Numbered from the stretch's first letter, positions 53,962-63,829 are shown. The stretch: DNA of 64,000 nt from an uncultured Myxococcales bacterium (GCA_903842345.1 CAIMLR010000047.1:349638-413637); one strand, 5' to 3'. Notes: a model not told the origin generated them from the sequence alone. Numbers and translations: made by a program.

Positions 53962-55572
53962 ATGTCCACGACCTACGCCTCTGACACGCTGGTCCTCGGC
54001 GGCGGCCTCGCCGGCCTCGCAACGACGCTCGAATTGCTGGACGCCGGCCAGCGCGTGCTCCTCATCGACCGCGCTACGCCCGAGCGCCTCGGCGGCCTCG
54101 CCCGCATCTCATTTGGCGGCGTCTTCAGCGTCGATTCGCCTGAACAGCGGCGCTCCGGCATCCAGGACAGCGAAGAGCTCGCGCTCGCCGATTGGCTGGC
54201 GTTTGGCGAGATGGACGATCAGGACATCTGGCCGCGCCGCTGGGCGGAGGCCTTCGTGGGCCGGTGCCGCGCCGAGGTCCGCGACTGGCTCGTCGCGCAC
54301 GGGGTCAAATTCCTGCCCGTCGTGAATTGGGTCGAGCGCGGCCTGTACCAGCCGGGCAACAGCGTGCCGCGCTTCCACATCGTCTGGGGCACGGGCTACG
54401 GGCTCATCATGGCGCTGATCGCCGCGATTGAAGCGCACCCGCACCGGCAGAAATTGGAGATCAAGTACCGCCACCGCGTCGCTGAATTGACCAACCAGGG
54501 CGGCAGGATCGTCGGCTGCACCGGCATCGACGAGGCGACGGGTGCGAGTTTCACAGCCACGGGCACCGCAGTCGTTGTCGCTTCAGGCGGCATCGCGGGC
54601 GACCTCGAGCGCGTGCGCCGCAATTGGTACAAGCCGTGGGGCAAGCCGCCCGAAGTGCTGCTCAATGGCTCGCACCCGGAGGCCGACGGCGCGCTGCAGG
54701 ACGCCGCTATGGCGCATGGCGCTCAGGTGACGCACCTGGAGAAAATGTGGAATTACGCCGCGGGCGTCCACCATTGGAAGCCGACACATGAGCATCACGG
54801 CCTGTCGCTGGTGCCGCCCAAATCGGCGCTGTGGGTTGACGCACATGGCAAGCGGCTTGGCCCGCCGCCGCTGGTGACGGCGTTTGACACGCGCTACCTG
54901 GTTGAGACGATTGCCAAGCAGCCAAAGCAGTATTCCTGGCAAATCATGAACATGAAGATTGCCAAAAAGGAGCTGGCCGTTTCGGGCTCGGAGTTCAACC
55001 ACGCGATTCGCGACAAGAGCTATCCGCGCTTCCTCGCCAGCGTGCTGTTTGGCAACAAGGCGCTGGTGCAGGACTTCATCGACAACTGCCAGGACTTCGT
55101 CGTCGCGGATTCCGTCAAGGAGTTGGCCAACCGGATGAACGAGCGCAACGGCGACGACGCGGTCGATGGCGACGTGCTGGCCGGCGAAATCAGCCGCTAC
55201 GACGACCAAATTGCCCGCGGCCAGTCCCAGTTCAATGACGACCAGCTGCGGCGCATCGCCCACGCGCGGCAGTACAAGGGCGATCGCTTCCGCACCTGCA
55301 AATTCGCGCGCATCGACGATCCGCGCTCGCGGCCCTTGATCGCCGTTCGCGAGTTCATCCTGACGCGCAAGAGCTTGGGCGGCATCCAGACGGACCTCGA
55401 TTCACGCGTGCTCGACGGCGGCGGCCACCCGATCCCCGGCCTCTTCGCGGTCGGCGAGGCGGCGGGCTTTGGCGGCGGCGGCATGCACGGCTTGCGCGCG
55501 CTGGAAGGCACGTTCATCGGCGGCTGCATCTTCAGCGGTCGCGTCGCCGGTCGGGCCATCGTCAAGGGCTGA
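53962..55572 (+). CDS. FAD-binding dehydrogenase (KstD/fumarate-reductase type)
   Basis: A 536-aa protein. Dinucleotide site TLVLGGGLAGLATTLELLDA (about 9-28), LIDRATPERLGGLARISFGG, VVVASGGIAGDLE, and the C-terminal FAD motif GLFAVGEAAGFGGGGMHGLR, ALEGTFIGGCIFSGR. This layout is shared by 3-ketosteroid dehydrogenases and other fumarate-reductase-like flavoproteins. No signal peptide, so cytoplasmic. Substrate unknown. Confidence 0.8.
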   Translation: MSTTYASDTLVLGGGLAGLATTLELLDAGQRVLLIDRATPERLGGLARISFGGVFSVDSPEQRRSGIQDSEELALADWLAFGEMDDQDIWPRRWAEAFVGRCRAEVRDWLVAHGVKFLPVVNWVERGLYQPGNSVPRFHIVWGTGYGLIMALIAAIEAHPHRQKLEIKYRHRVAELTNQGGRIVGCTGIDEATGASFTATGTAVVVASGGIAGDLERVRRNWYKPWGKPPEVLLNGSHPEADGALQDAAMAHGAQVTHLEKMWNYAAGVHHWKPTHEHHGLSLVPPKSALWVDAHGKRLGPPPLVTAFDTRYLVETIAKQPKQYSWQIMNMKIAKKELAVSGSEFNHAIRDKSYPRFLASVLFGNKALVQDFIDNCQDFVVADSVKELANRMNERNGDDAVDGDVLAGEISRYDDQIARGQSQFNDDQLRRIAHARQYKGDRFRTCKFARIDDPRSRPLIAVREFILTRKSLGGIQTDLDSRVLDGGGHPIPGLFAVGEAAGFGGGGMHGLRALEGTFIGGCIFSGRVAGRAIVKG

Positions 55573-55677
55573 GAATTCCGCAGTCTGCCCCGCAGGATTC
55601 ACGCACCGGGATGGACACCGGAGTGCGACTGGCTACACTGCGCCCGCGCCATTTGGCGCCCACTACGAGGTTTGTCC

Positions 55678-56541
55678 ATGCTGTCTCTCCGCGTCACTTC
55701 GTCCCGCATCGCCGTTGCCCTCGCGACAACCTTCACGCTCACAGCCGGCGCCGCTTGGGCCGATCTGGAATTGCCGGCGCCCAGCCCAGCCGCCAAGGTC
55801 ATGCAGCGCGTCGGCATCACGGACATCAGCCTGGAGTACTCGAGCCCGGCAGTCGACGGCCGCAAGGTCTTCGGCACGCTCGTGCCGTGGGACAAAGCCT
55901 GGCGTACGGGCGCGAATTCGCCGACCAAGATCACCTTCAGCCGCGACGTGACGTTCGGCGGCGCGGCCGTTCCCGCGGGCACGTACGCCATCGTGACAAT
56001 TCCGGGTGAAAAGTCCTGGACCGTCGCGCTGAACAAGGATCTCGCCATCAACGTGACGGATCACACCTACGACGCCAAGGACGAGCTCGTGCGCGTCAAG
56101 GCGACGACGAGCGCGATCCCGCACCGCGAGCGCATGACGTTCGTGTTCGACAACACCAAGGACGACAGCACGTCGCTCGATCTGGAATGGGACAAGCTGC
56201 GCGTCTCCGTGGGCATCAAGGTCGACACCGGTGCGCACGTCGCGGCGAGCATCAAGTCGACGCTGGACAACGCGTGGCGGCCCTATGCCAACACCGCGCG
56301 CTACCTCGCCGAGAAGAAGCAGGAATACCCGGCGGCCATGGAGGCCATCGACAAGTCGCTCGCGCTGAAGTCCGTGTGGTTCAACAATTGGATCAAGGCG
56401 GACATCCTGCACCGTCAGGGCAACAATGCCGAAGCGCTGAAGTTCGCGCAAATCGCCAAGGATCTTGGGGACAAGGACGCCAACTTCTTCTACAAGGAGT
56501 CGGTCACCAAGGCGCTGACCGATTGGCAGGCCAAGAAGTAG
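55678..56541 (+). CDS. Secreted DUF2911 protein
   Basis: A 287-aa protein with a signal peptide ending GAAWA at about residue 27. The DUF2911 core is clear: GITDISLEYSSPAVDGRKVF, WDKAWRTGANSPTKITFSRD, VPAGTYAIVTIPGEKSW. The last ~80 residues form a TPR-like helical segment (EYPAAMEAIDKSLALKS, NNAEALKFAQIAKDLGD). Periplasmic or secreted; function unknown. Confidence 0.85.
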   Translation: MLSLRVTSSRIAVALATTFTLTAGAAWADLELPAPSPAAKVMQRVGITDISLEYSSPAVDGRKVFGTLVPWDKAWRTGANSPTKITFSRDVTFGGAAVPAGTYAIVTIPGEKSWTVALNKDLAINVTDHTYDAKDELVRVKATTSAIPHRERMTFVFDNTKDDSTSLDLEWDKLRVSVGIKVDTGAHVAASIKSTLDNAWRPYANTARYLAEKKQEYPAAMEAIDKSLALKSVWFNNWIKADILHRQGNNAEALKFAQIAKDLGDKDANFFYKESVTKALTDWQAKK

Positions 56542-56636
56542 GCGTCAAGTCAGGCCCGCAGCAGGTCTATTGACCGCATTGGCTTGGCATCGCAGACTCG
56601 GCGCGCGGCGGATCGCTGCCCTCGCGAGGATGCGCC

Positions 56637-57848
56637 ATGACCGATTTCGCCCGCCACCGCCGCTTTTTTGCCCTCCTCGCGACGTTGGTGCTGGGCACCG
56701 GCTGCCGTCCCAGTGAGTCCGCGACAAGTGGGACTGCGGGCGGCAACGCTGCCAAGCGATCGTTCCCAAACGGTTTTGATTTCGATGCGTTGAGGCAGCG
56801 GGTCGACTGGCGGGCCCACGTCCTCGCGGCAGGCCAACTCGATGACTCGGGCAAAGCCAGCGTGGAGCGCGGCCGGGCGCTGTTCGCCAAGGTCTACACG
56901 GCGCAGACGGGGCTCGGACCGTTCTACAACAACACAAGCTGCCTCGGGTGCCACAACCAGGGCGGCGTGCTCGGCCACGGTGCGCCGGACGTATCAACGC
57001 ACTTCTGGGCCGGCGTCTACCCGGGCAACGACGCGGACGAGGCCAAGAATCCGCGCCTCATGCCGCACTATACGCTGCCCGGCCATGCGCCGTTCCCGAT
57101 GCCCGCCAATTTTGCCCATTCGGGCGACCGCTTGCCGCCGCAGTTGATGGGCCTCGGCTGGATTGAAGCCGTGCCGGGTGAGCAGATTCGGGCGCAGCCG
57201 CACCTCGCCAAGCCGGAGCCGGGCGTGCACAAGGAGCCGATGGGCTGGGTGCCGGACAAGCCGGAGGCGGCGCGCGGGACGATGCGTTTTGGCCTGAAGC
57301 CGGCGGTCGGGACGGTCGACGAGTTCATCATCGGCGCGCTGCACGCGGAGCTGGGCGTGACCTCGCCGAACCGGGCGTTTGACAAGGACGACGATGGCGT
57401 CGCGGATCCGGAGATTGCGTTTGACGCGGTCGTCGACTTGGCCAACTACGTCGCGCTCTCGGAGTCGCCGGCGCGCGCGCTTCCACCCGAGCACGCGGCC
57501 GGTCTGCAGCGGTTCAAGGAAATCGGCTGCGCGAGCTGCCATTTCGGCGCGTTCACGGTGGAAGGCAAGCCCACGCCGCAGTTCTACTCCGACCTGATGG
57601 TCCACGACATGGGGCCTGAATTGGCCGATGTCCAGCAGATGGAGAGCGCGCCGCCGTCCTACTCGCGAACGACGCCGCTTTGGGCGATGCACTTGAACAC
57701 GGGGCCGTACCTGCACGATGGCCGGGCGCCCACGGTCGAACAGGCCATTTTGCGCCACGCCGGCGAAGCGACCAAGGCCCGCGACGCGTTTGTCGCCCTG
57801 GACGAGGCCGCCAGGAAAGCCGTGCTGGACGCGGTCAAGAACCTGTAG
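56637..57848 (+). CDS. Di-haem cytochrome-type oxidoreductase (DUF1111-like)
   Basis: A 403-aa lipoprotein (VLGTGCRP). Two CxxCH haem sites, CLGCH (about 102) and CASCH (about 298), fit the di-haem peroxidase/'thiol oxidoreductase' family. Other family marks are FYNNTSCLGCHNQGG and APPSYSRTTPLWAMH, LHDGRAPTVEQAILRHAGEA. It works outside the membrane in electron transfer. It converges with bshA, the two stops overlapping by 14 bp. Confidence 0.85.
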   Translation: MTDFARHRRFFALLATLVLGTGCRPSESATSGTAGGNAAKRSFPNGFDFDALRQRVDWRAHVLAAGQLDDSGKASVERGRALFAKVYTAQTGLGPFYNNTSCLGCHNQGGVLGHGAPDVSTHFWAGVYPGNDADEAKNPRLMPHYTLPGHAPFPMPANFAHSGDRLPPQLMGLGWIEAVPGEQIRAQPHLAKPEPGVHKEPMGWVPDKPEAARGTMRFGLKPAVGTVDEFIIGALHAELGVTSPNRAFDKDDDGVADPEIAFDAVVDLANYVALSESPARALPPEHAAGLQRFKEIGCASCHFGAFTVEGKPTPQFYSDLMVHDMGPELADVQQMESAPPSYSRTTPLWAMHLNTGPYLHDGRAPTVEQAILRHAGEATKARDAFVALDEAARKAVLDAVKNL

Positions 57849-59013
57849 CGTCGGCCGCGAGCGCCGCGCGGTAGACCGCCTCGTACGCATTGACCGCCGC
57901 GTCCGTCTGGAACAGCCGCTGAACCCGCGAGCGCGCCGCGTTCGACATCCGCTGCCAGCGCGTCCGGTCGGCCAGCAGCCAGACAACGTGCGCCGCCATC
58001 GCCGCCACGTCGCCAAGCGGCGAGAGAAAACCGGTCTCGCCGTGCGCCACGACCTCAGGAAGCCCACCGACGTCCGACGCGACAACCGGCACGCCGCACG
58101 CCATCGCCTCCAACGCAGCCAGGCCAAAACTCTCCGTTTCGCTCGGCAGCAGGAACACGTCCGCGGCGCCCAGCCACTGGCCAAAATGCTCCTGTCGACC
58201 GAGGAACGCCACGCGATCCTGCAGACCGGCGGCCTCCAGCAGCTCCTCGGCCAGCGGACAGTCCGGGCCATCGCCGATCAGCAGCAGGCGCGCCGGCCGC
58301 TGCGCGTGGACCGCCAGGAACGTCGCGACGACGTCCGCGATGCGCTTGACCGGTCGGAAATTGGAAACGTGGACGAGCACCGCCTCGTTGTCCGCCAGGC
58401 CGGCAAAGAGCTCGCGCAGCACACGGCGGTCGCGCGTCACCGGCGGATGCCATTGCGCGGTATCGACGAAATTCGGCACGACGGTGATCGGCAATGTCCG
58501 CGGCAAGTCCAGCCGCGTCCACGTCGCGTCGCGCAGGAACGCGGACGGCGCAGTCACCGCGTCGCTTTGCAGGACGGAAAACCGCGTAATCGGCAGGTAG
58601 GTCGCGTCCGTTCCCACAAGCGTGATGTCGGTGCCGTGCAGCGTCGTCACCAGCCGGGGCGCCTCCGCGCCGAGCACCGCCCGCGCCAGCCACGCCGCCG
58701 TCGCGTGCGGCACCGCGTAGTGCACGTGCAGCACGTCCAGATGGAACTGCCGCGTCACCTCGATGATCTTGCTCGCCAGTGCGATGGGATACGCGCCGTC
58801 CGGCTGGAGCACGTCGTGGTCCGGCTCGACGACCTCGTGAAACGTGACGCCCGGCGTCGCGGGATTCAGGCGAATCGGCAGGGCGCGGGCGATGAAATGC
58901 ACCTCGTGGCCGCGCTTGGCCATCGCCAGGCCGACCTCGGTCGCAACGATGCCGCTCCCGCCAAAAGTGGCGAAGCACGTGATGCCAATGCGAAGCGGCG
59001 CAGCGGTCGTCAA
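57835..59013 (-). CDS. bshA: BshA, N-acetylglucosaminyl-malate synthase
   Basis: A 392-aa GT4 glycosyltransferase. It starts at a TTG overlapping the bshC stop (TTGA) with AGGA upstream. IGITCFATFGGSGIVATEVG is the BshA signature, then HEVHFIARALPIRL, HVHYAVPHATAAWLA, VVPNFVDT, VSNFRPVKR and SETESFGLAALEAMACG, the nucleotide-sugar site. It makes GlcNAc-malate from UDP-GlcNAc, the first step of bacillithiol synthesis. Confidence 0.9.
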   Translation of the reverse strand: MTTAAPLRIGITCFATFGGSGIVATEVGLAMAKRGHEVHFIARALPIRLNPATPGVTFHEVVEPDHDVLQPDGAYPIALASKIIEVTRQFHLDVLHVHYAVPHATAAWLARAVLGAEAPRLVTTLHGTDITLVGTDATYLPITRFSVLQSDAVTAPSAFLRDATWTRLDLPRTLPITVVPNFVDTAQWHPPVTRDRRVLRELFAGLADNEAVLVHVSNFRPVKRIADVVATFLAVHAQRPARLLLIGDGPDCPLAEELLEAAGLQDRVAFLGRQEHFGQWLGAADVFLLPSETESFGLAALEAMACGVPVVASDVGGLPEVVAHGETGFLSPLGDVAAMAAHVVWLLADRTRWQRMSNAARSRVQRLFQTDAAVNAYEAVYRAALAADATGS

Positions 59014-60617
59014 AGCGTCAAATCCTGCTGGCTGCCGGCAAATGGCTGGCACGCCGCGAGCACCGCCGCCACCAACGGCTGCAGTCCAAACCGCGCCGCC
59101 AGCCCCGGTATTCCGTAGACGCGCTCCTGCGGCGCCCCGTCCGGCATCAGCCACAGCCGGGCGCGGTCCAGTTTGTCCACGCTTGCCTGATCGCGCTGCG
59201 CCAGCGCCTTGGCGTACTTGTCCAGGAGCTTGGCCAGCGCATCCTGCACCATCTCCTGGGTCCGCAGCGCCGCCTTCGCGAGGTTCGGATCGAGCGCCGC
59301 CATCTGCCGCGCCAATTCCGGCAGGTCGAGCGCCGCCATCATCGCGTCCAGGCGCGCCGTCGGTGCCTCGCCCTGCCCGAGCGCCACCAGCTGCCGCAGC
59401 AGGTCGTCCCGCGGCCGCGCCAGCATCGCCACGGTCAGGCCGCGGTCATCCAGGAAGTGCCGCGTTCGCTCGTCCAGCAAGGCAAAACGGTCGCGGTGAA
59501 TCACCAGCGGCATCGGGAGGTCAAAATGCCGGTAGAGAGGCTGCAGTTGGGCAAAATACGCCATTTCACCCGGACCGCCGACGTAGCCGACGGACGGCAA
59601 CAGCAGGTCCTGCAGCACCGGTCGGGACAGCGCGGACGTCGTGAGGCGCAGCGGCTCCTCGGCGAGCCACGCCCGCACTTGCGCCGTCGTCGCGGTCGCG
59701 GGCACGGGAGCCCCCACCAGCGTCCACGTGTCCGCGTCCGCCTGCGGATCCAGCCGGTACCGCGGGCCAGCCAACGCGTCCGGCGCGACAAAAGACAGCG
59801 GCGAACCCGGGCGAATGTGCACTTGCGGCTCAAAACCCGCCGCGCGCAGCTTCTGGGCCTGGACCTGCAGCAGCTCGGCAATCGCCGGGGCTTCCGCCAG
59901 ACAGCGCTGGTGAAACGGCGCGGCAAACGGCGCGACTTCAGCATCCCGCGGGTCAAAGAAGACGAGGCCCTGCTCCGCAAAGATCGCCGCCAGCGTCTGG
60001 GCAAAAGCGTGGGCCACCGTTGCCCCGGGCGTGTAGAACGCGTGCAGCAAGGGCAGGAGGTCCGCCGTGTGCGGCAAACCGGCGAGCGCCGTCTCCAGTT
60101 CCAGCAGCGCCGGCAGCACGCTCTCGCCCAGAAGCCGATGGGCAACCGGCACCCGCGAAGGCTCGGTCGGCGCCAGCGCGATCTTCACCGGCTCGGCCCC
60201 CGTGCGCGGCACGAAACAGTGGTCAATTTCAGCAAAATCGTGATCCTCCGTTTGCAGCCAGAACACCGGTACGCACGCGACGCCCGTCTCCGCCGTCAGT
60301 TGCCGCGCCGCCGCGATCGCCGTCGCCGCCTTGTAAAGCGTGTACAGCGGCCCCAGAAACAGCCCCACCTGTTGCCCCGTCACGACGACGATTGTCCCCA
60401 GCCGCGCCAGCGCGTCCAGGTTCGCGTCCCGCTGCGCGCTCGCCGGCAGCCGCGCGTTTTGCCGCCGCACGACCGCCAACAGCTCAGGATGCATGGATTT
60501 CTGCGCCGCGATGCGCACCGCCTCCGCGCGTGCCGCTAGACTGCGAAAACGGTCCGGCAGAAGGTCTGTCGCCTCCCGTTCCCCACTCAGCCACGCTGTC
60601 GCAAAGGACTTCGCCAT
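59010..60617 (-). CDS. bshC: BshC, putative cysteine ligase of bacillithiol synthesis
   Basis: A 535-aa protein. Family motifs: VVVTGQQVGLFLGPLYTLYK (about 76), VPVFWLQTEDHDFAEIDH, GPGEMAYFAQLQPLYRHFDL, MPLVIHRDRFALLD, and the C-terminal ERVYGIPGLAARFG. BshC adds cysteine to glucosaminyl-malate. It is the first gene of a two-gene unit with bshA, divergent from the PIG-L gene 72 bp away. Confidence 0.9.
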   Translation of the reverse strand: MAKSFATAWLSGEREATDLLPDRFRSLAARAEAVRIAAQKSMHPELLAVVRRQNARLPASAQRDANLDALARLGTIVVVTGQQVGLFLGPLYTLYKAATAIAAARQLTAETGVACVPVFWLQTEDHDFAEIDHCFVPRTGAEPVKIALAPTEPSRVPVAHRLLGESVLPALLELETALAGLPHTADLLPLLHAFYTPGATVAHAFAQTLAAIFAEQGLVFFDPRDAEVAPFAAPFHQRCLAEAPAIAELLQVQAQKLRAAGFEPQVHIRPGSPLSFVAPDALAGPRYRLDPQADADTWTLVGAPVPATATTAQVRAWLAEEPLRLTTSALSRPVLQDLLLPSVGYVGGPGEMAYFAQLQPLYRHFDLPMPLVIHRDRFALLDERTRHFLDDRGLTVAMLARPRDDLLRQLVALGQGEAPTARLDAMMAALDLPELARQMAALDPNLAKAALRTQEMVQDALAKLLDKYAKALAQRDQASVDKLDRARLWLMPDGAPQERVYGIPGLAARFGLQPLVAAVLAACQPFAGSQQDLTL

Positions 60618-60689
60618 CGGTCGCTGAGATAGCAGATCGCGCGCGTGAAGGCCATGCGGATTTTCCAACCCGGTGCTAAGGTTCACGCT

Positions 60690-63176
60690 ATGGTCAAGTC
60701 GCTGCTTCACAAGGTCCCCATCGCGATGCTCGCACTTCCCTGGTTCCTGCTCAGTTCGCCGCTGCTGGCGCAACCCGCGCGGCAGCCGCACTCCGGTGAG
60801 ATGCAGGCCGCGCTGCAGCGGCTCGGCGTTGTGGGCAGCGTGCTGTACGTCGCCGCGCATCCGGATGACGAGAACAGCCGCCTGCTGGCGCAGTTGGTCG
60901 GCGAGCGCGGGCTGACGGCGGCGTACCTGTCACTGACGCGCGGGGACGGCGGCCAGAACCTGATCGGCACGGAACAGGACGAGCTGCTGGGGCTTTTGCG
61001 GACACACGAACTCCTGGCGGCGCGGCGCATCGATGGTGCGGAGCAGCTGTTCACCCGCGCGCGCGACCTGGGCTACACGAAGCGCGCGGACGAAGCACTG
61101 GCGATCTGGGGCCACGACGCGGTCCTCGCCGACGTGGTGCTCGCGATTCGCCGGTTCAAGCCGGACGTCATCGTCACGCGATTCAACACGCTGCCGCCCA
61201 ATCACGGCCACCACACCGCGTCGGCGCTCCTCGCGGCGGAAGCGTTCACGGCGGCGGCGGACGCGACGCGCTATCCCGAGCAACTGCCGCTGTTCCCGGT
61301 GTGGCAGGCGGCGCGCCTGATCCACAACGTCCCGACTTTCAATCTGCCCCCGAACACGGACATGTCCGCGTACCTGAAGCTGGACGTGGGCGGCTATGAC
61401 CCGCTGCGTGGCCGATCGTGGCCGGAAATCGCCGCGGAGAGCCGGAGCCAGCACAAGAGCCAGGGGTTTGGCGTGACGGCGGAACGCGGACCGTCGCTGG
61501 AGTATTTCCAGTGGCTGGCCGGATCCAAGCCGGTCCATGAACCGCTCGACGGCCTGGACCTGACGTGGCGGCGTTTTGCCGGCGGGGAGAAGATTCAAAA
61601 AACCGTCGATGCGGCGGTCAAGGCGTTTGAACCGGCGCATCCGGAGAAGACGATCCCGGCGCTGTGGCAGCTGCACGGCCTGCTGTCAGCGCTGCCGGAT
61701 TCCAACGCGTGGAAGGTACGCAAGCTGCGCGAGACTGAGGCGCTGCTGCTCGCCTGCGCGGGCGTTGTGCTGGACGTGCGCGCGGCGGAACCTACGGCGA
61801 TTCCCGGCGACGCGGTGAAGCTGGAACTCGTGGCGGTGAATCGGTCCAACGTGCCGGCGAAGCTGCGGAGCGTGCGCTTGCCCGATGGCGTGACGGAAGT
61901 GAATGCGGAGCTGAAGTCCAACGCACCGGTCACGCGCCAGAAGACGCTGCAAATCGCGGCGGACGCGCCGATCACGACGCCGTACTGGCTGCGGAGTCCG
62001 GCAGACGGCGGGCTGGACCACGTTCCGGAGTTGGAACTGCGCGGGCTGCCGATGGGACCGCCAGCCCTGCAGGCGACGTTTGAGCTGGAGCTGGGCGGCC
62101 ACGCGCTGCAGGTCGTGCGCGCCGCGCGGCACGTGTGGAATGATCCGGTCAAGGGCGAGCAATCGCGCGCGTTTGAGCTCGCGCCGGCGCTGACGGTCAC
62201 GCCGGACCGCGACGTCGTGGTGTTGCCGCAGGGGACGCAGGTGAAGCTCGGTGTCCGCGTGGTTGCGGGCGCCAACGTGGACCAGCCGGAAGTACGGCTG
62301 ATCCCGCGCGCGGGGGCACAGCCGCAAGCGGTCAATCCGCCGGCCAAGATGAGCAAGGGCCAGTCCCAGACGGTTGAGTTTGCGATCGCGCCGGACAAGC
62401 CGCTGATGGCGCCGGTGCCTTTTGTCGCGGAGGCGCAAGCGGGCGCACGCCGCGAGTCGTGGACAGAACGGCAGATTCGCTACGACCACGTGCCGCCACT
62501 GACCGTGCGGCAGCCCGCCAACGGCGTCCTTGTGCCGGTGAATCTGCAGCTGGGCGTCAAGCATATCGGCTACGTACCGGGACCGGGCGACCGCGTTGTG
62601 GAGAGCCTGCGGGCAGTTGGCTACGACGTGACGCTGCTGCCGCCTGAGAAGCTGGCGACGGTTGCGCTGGGCGAGTTTGAGGCGATTCTCGTCGGCATCC
62701 GCGCGCTGAATCAGGGCCCTGAGCTGGCGACGCACAAACGCAAGCTGCTGAACTACGTGGAAAATGGCGGGCGGCTCATTGTGCAATACCAGACCAGCAG
62801 CAAGCTGGCGCCGATCAAGGTGGACCTGAGCCCCTACCCGCTGGAGATTGGCCGCGAGCGCGTGACCGACGAGAACGCTGTGATGACGCCGCTGGACCCG
62901 CATGAACCGCTGCTTGCGGGGCCCAACCAGCTGACGGCGGCGGATTTTGCTGGCTGGGTGCAGGAGCGCGGCCTGTACTTTGCCCAGAAGTGGGACCCGC
63001 AGTACCGCGCGGTCTTTGCGATGCACGACCAGGACGAGGCGCCGCTGCAAGGTGGCCTGCTGATCGCGAAGTACGGCAAAGGGACTTTTGTTTACACGGG
63101 CTTGGCGTTCTTCCGGCAGTTGCCGGCGGGCGTGCCGGGCGCTTACCGGCTTCTGGCCAACCTGCTGGCGCAATGA
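60690..63176 (+). CDS. Secreted PIG-L deacetylase with C-terminal GATase1-like domain
   Basis: An 828-aa protein with a signal peptide (AMLALPWFLLSSPLLAQ). The PIG-L zinc site is YVAAHPDDEN (about 52-61), with TRFNTLPPNHGHHTASALLA as the distal histidines. The middle ~350 residues form NPCBM/beta-sandwich-like repeats. The end (VGYDVTLLPPEKLATVALGE, AILVGIRALNQGP, GGRLIVQYQTSSK) is GATase1-like. BshB deacetylases are small and cytoplasmic, so despite its place next to bshC this exported protein is probably not BshB. Confidence 0.82.
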   Translation: MVKSLLHKVPIAMLALPWFLLSSPLLAQPARQPHSGEMQAALQRLGVVGSVLYVAAHPDDENSRLLAQLVGERGLTAAYLSLTRGDGGQNLIGTEQDELLGLLRTHELLAARRIDGAEQLFTRARDLGYTKRADEALAIWGHDAVLADVVLAIRRFKPDVIVTRFNTLPPNHGHHTASALLAAEAFTAAADATRYPEQLPLFPVWQAARLIHNVPTFNLPPNTDMSAYLKLDVGGYDPLRGRSWPEIAAESRSQHKSQGFGVTAERGPSLEYFQWLAGSKPVHEPLDGLDLTWRRFAGGEKIQKTVDAAVKAFEPAHPEKTIPALWQLHGLLSALPDSNAWKVRKLRETEALLLACAGVVLDVRAAEPTAIPGDAVKLELVAVNRSNVPAKLRSVRLPDGVTEVNAELKSNAPVTRQKTLQIAADAPITTPYWLRSPADGGLDHVPELELRGLPMGPPALQATFELELGGHALQVVRAARHVWNDPVKGEQSRAFELAPALTVTPDRDVVVLPQGTQVKLGVRVVAGANVDQPEVRLIPRAGAQPQAVNPPAKMSKGQSQTVEFAIAPDKPLMAPVPFVAEAQAGARRESWTERQIRYDHVPPLTVRQPANGVLVPVNLQLGVKHIGYVPGPGDRVVESLRAVGYDVTLLPPEKLATVALGEFEAILVGIRALNQGPELATHKRKLLNYVENGGRLIVQYQTSSKLAPIKVDLSPYPLEIGRERVTDENAVMTPLDPHEPLLAGPNQLTAADFAGWVQERGLYFAQKWDPQYRAVFAMHDQDEAPLQGGLLIAKYGKGTFVYTGLAFFRQLPAGVPGAYRLLANLLAQ

Positions 63177-63307
63177 CTGAACCACGCCCGGAAATGGCCG
63201 ACAAGCCGCCGCTGCTCGGCAGTTGGCGCAACCTCTACGCGGTGGAAATTGCCATCCTGGTGGCGCTCATCGCGCTCTTTTGGCAGGTAACCGTCCGCTA
63301 CGGCTGA
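63173..63307 (+). CDS. 44-aa single-pass membrane protein
   Basis: A 44-codon frame overlapping the PIG-L stop (ATGA). It has a hydrophilic start, GSWRNLYAVEIAILVALIAL as the single helix, and ends TVRYG. Similar short membrane proteins follow large secreted PIG-L genes in other bacteria. Translational coupling supports a real gene. Confidence 0.68.
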   Translation: MTEPRPEMADKPPLLGSWRNLYAVEIAILVALIALFWQVTVRYG

Positions 63308-63397
63308 GGACCTCGCGCACGGGCTCACGCACTTCGCGGCCCAACGCGGGCATTTCTGCGCCAAGAAAAACGCCCGGAAAATTCCAAACTTGCCGCG

Positions 63398-63505
63398 GTG
63401 ACGCAATTTGTCACCCTTGGTAATACTCAATCGTTTCAGCATCGGCTCCCCCGCCAGGAGGCGCCAACTGCCCGCCGCTGGGGTCGATGTGACCAATTTT
63501 GTCAC
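63398..63505. promoter_or_regulatory. Two matching 17-bp dyads upstream of pilA
   Basis: GTGACGCAATTTGTCAC (63398-63414) and GTGACCAATTTTGTCAC (63489-63505) have identical GTGAC/GTCAC arms and similar centres, 91 bp apart. They lie 150-260 bp before the sigma-54 promoter, a suitable distance for an enhancer-binding protein such as PilR. Confidence 0.6.
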
Positions 63506-63654
63506 CGCGCGGTCCCCGGTCGGCCAAAAGGCGACGATAAACGTCACATCTGCGCGGGCAGCGGGTATTTCGCTACCGCCGCGGAGACCAACCGTCCTGG
63601 ACCAAGACGAAGATGTCCTGCAATCACAGGCAGGTGCGGGAGAATATCTGGCCT

Positions 63655-63670
63655 TGGCACGATAGCTGCA
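63655..63670 (+). promoter_or_regulatory. Sigma-54 promoter of pilA
   Basis: TGGCACGATAGCTGCA has the GG-N10-GC spacing and a near-consensus -24 (TGGCAC) and -12 (CTGCA). It lies about 160 bp before the pilin start. The remaining leader, 63671-63829, shows no gene. Confidence 0.7.
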
Positions 63671-63829
63671 TTGCTTCTAAACGTGCCCCGGTCGCTTCCT
63701 TGATGTACTTGGAGTCGGCGCGGACATGGTGACACCGGCAACGGTGACCGCCAATACAGCTCGACAGCATCTCCTCATTTGGGAGCTGCGGGGCACACCC
63801 GGCGACGGGTTATTTCTTAAGGAACCATC

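Noticed and set aside
57718..59118. 466-codon rightward open frame opposite bshA
   Set aside because: Arg/Gln-rich shadow without ribosome site; BshA motifs are certain on the other strand.
60690..63176. Naming the PIG-L protein bshB because it is next to bshC
   Set aside because: It has a signal peptide, is more than three times the usual size, and has extra extracytoplasmic domains.
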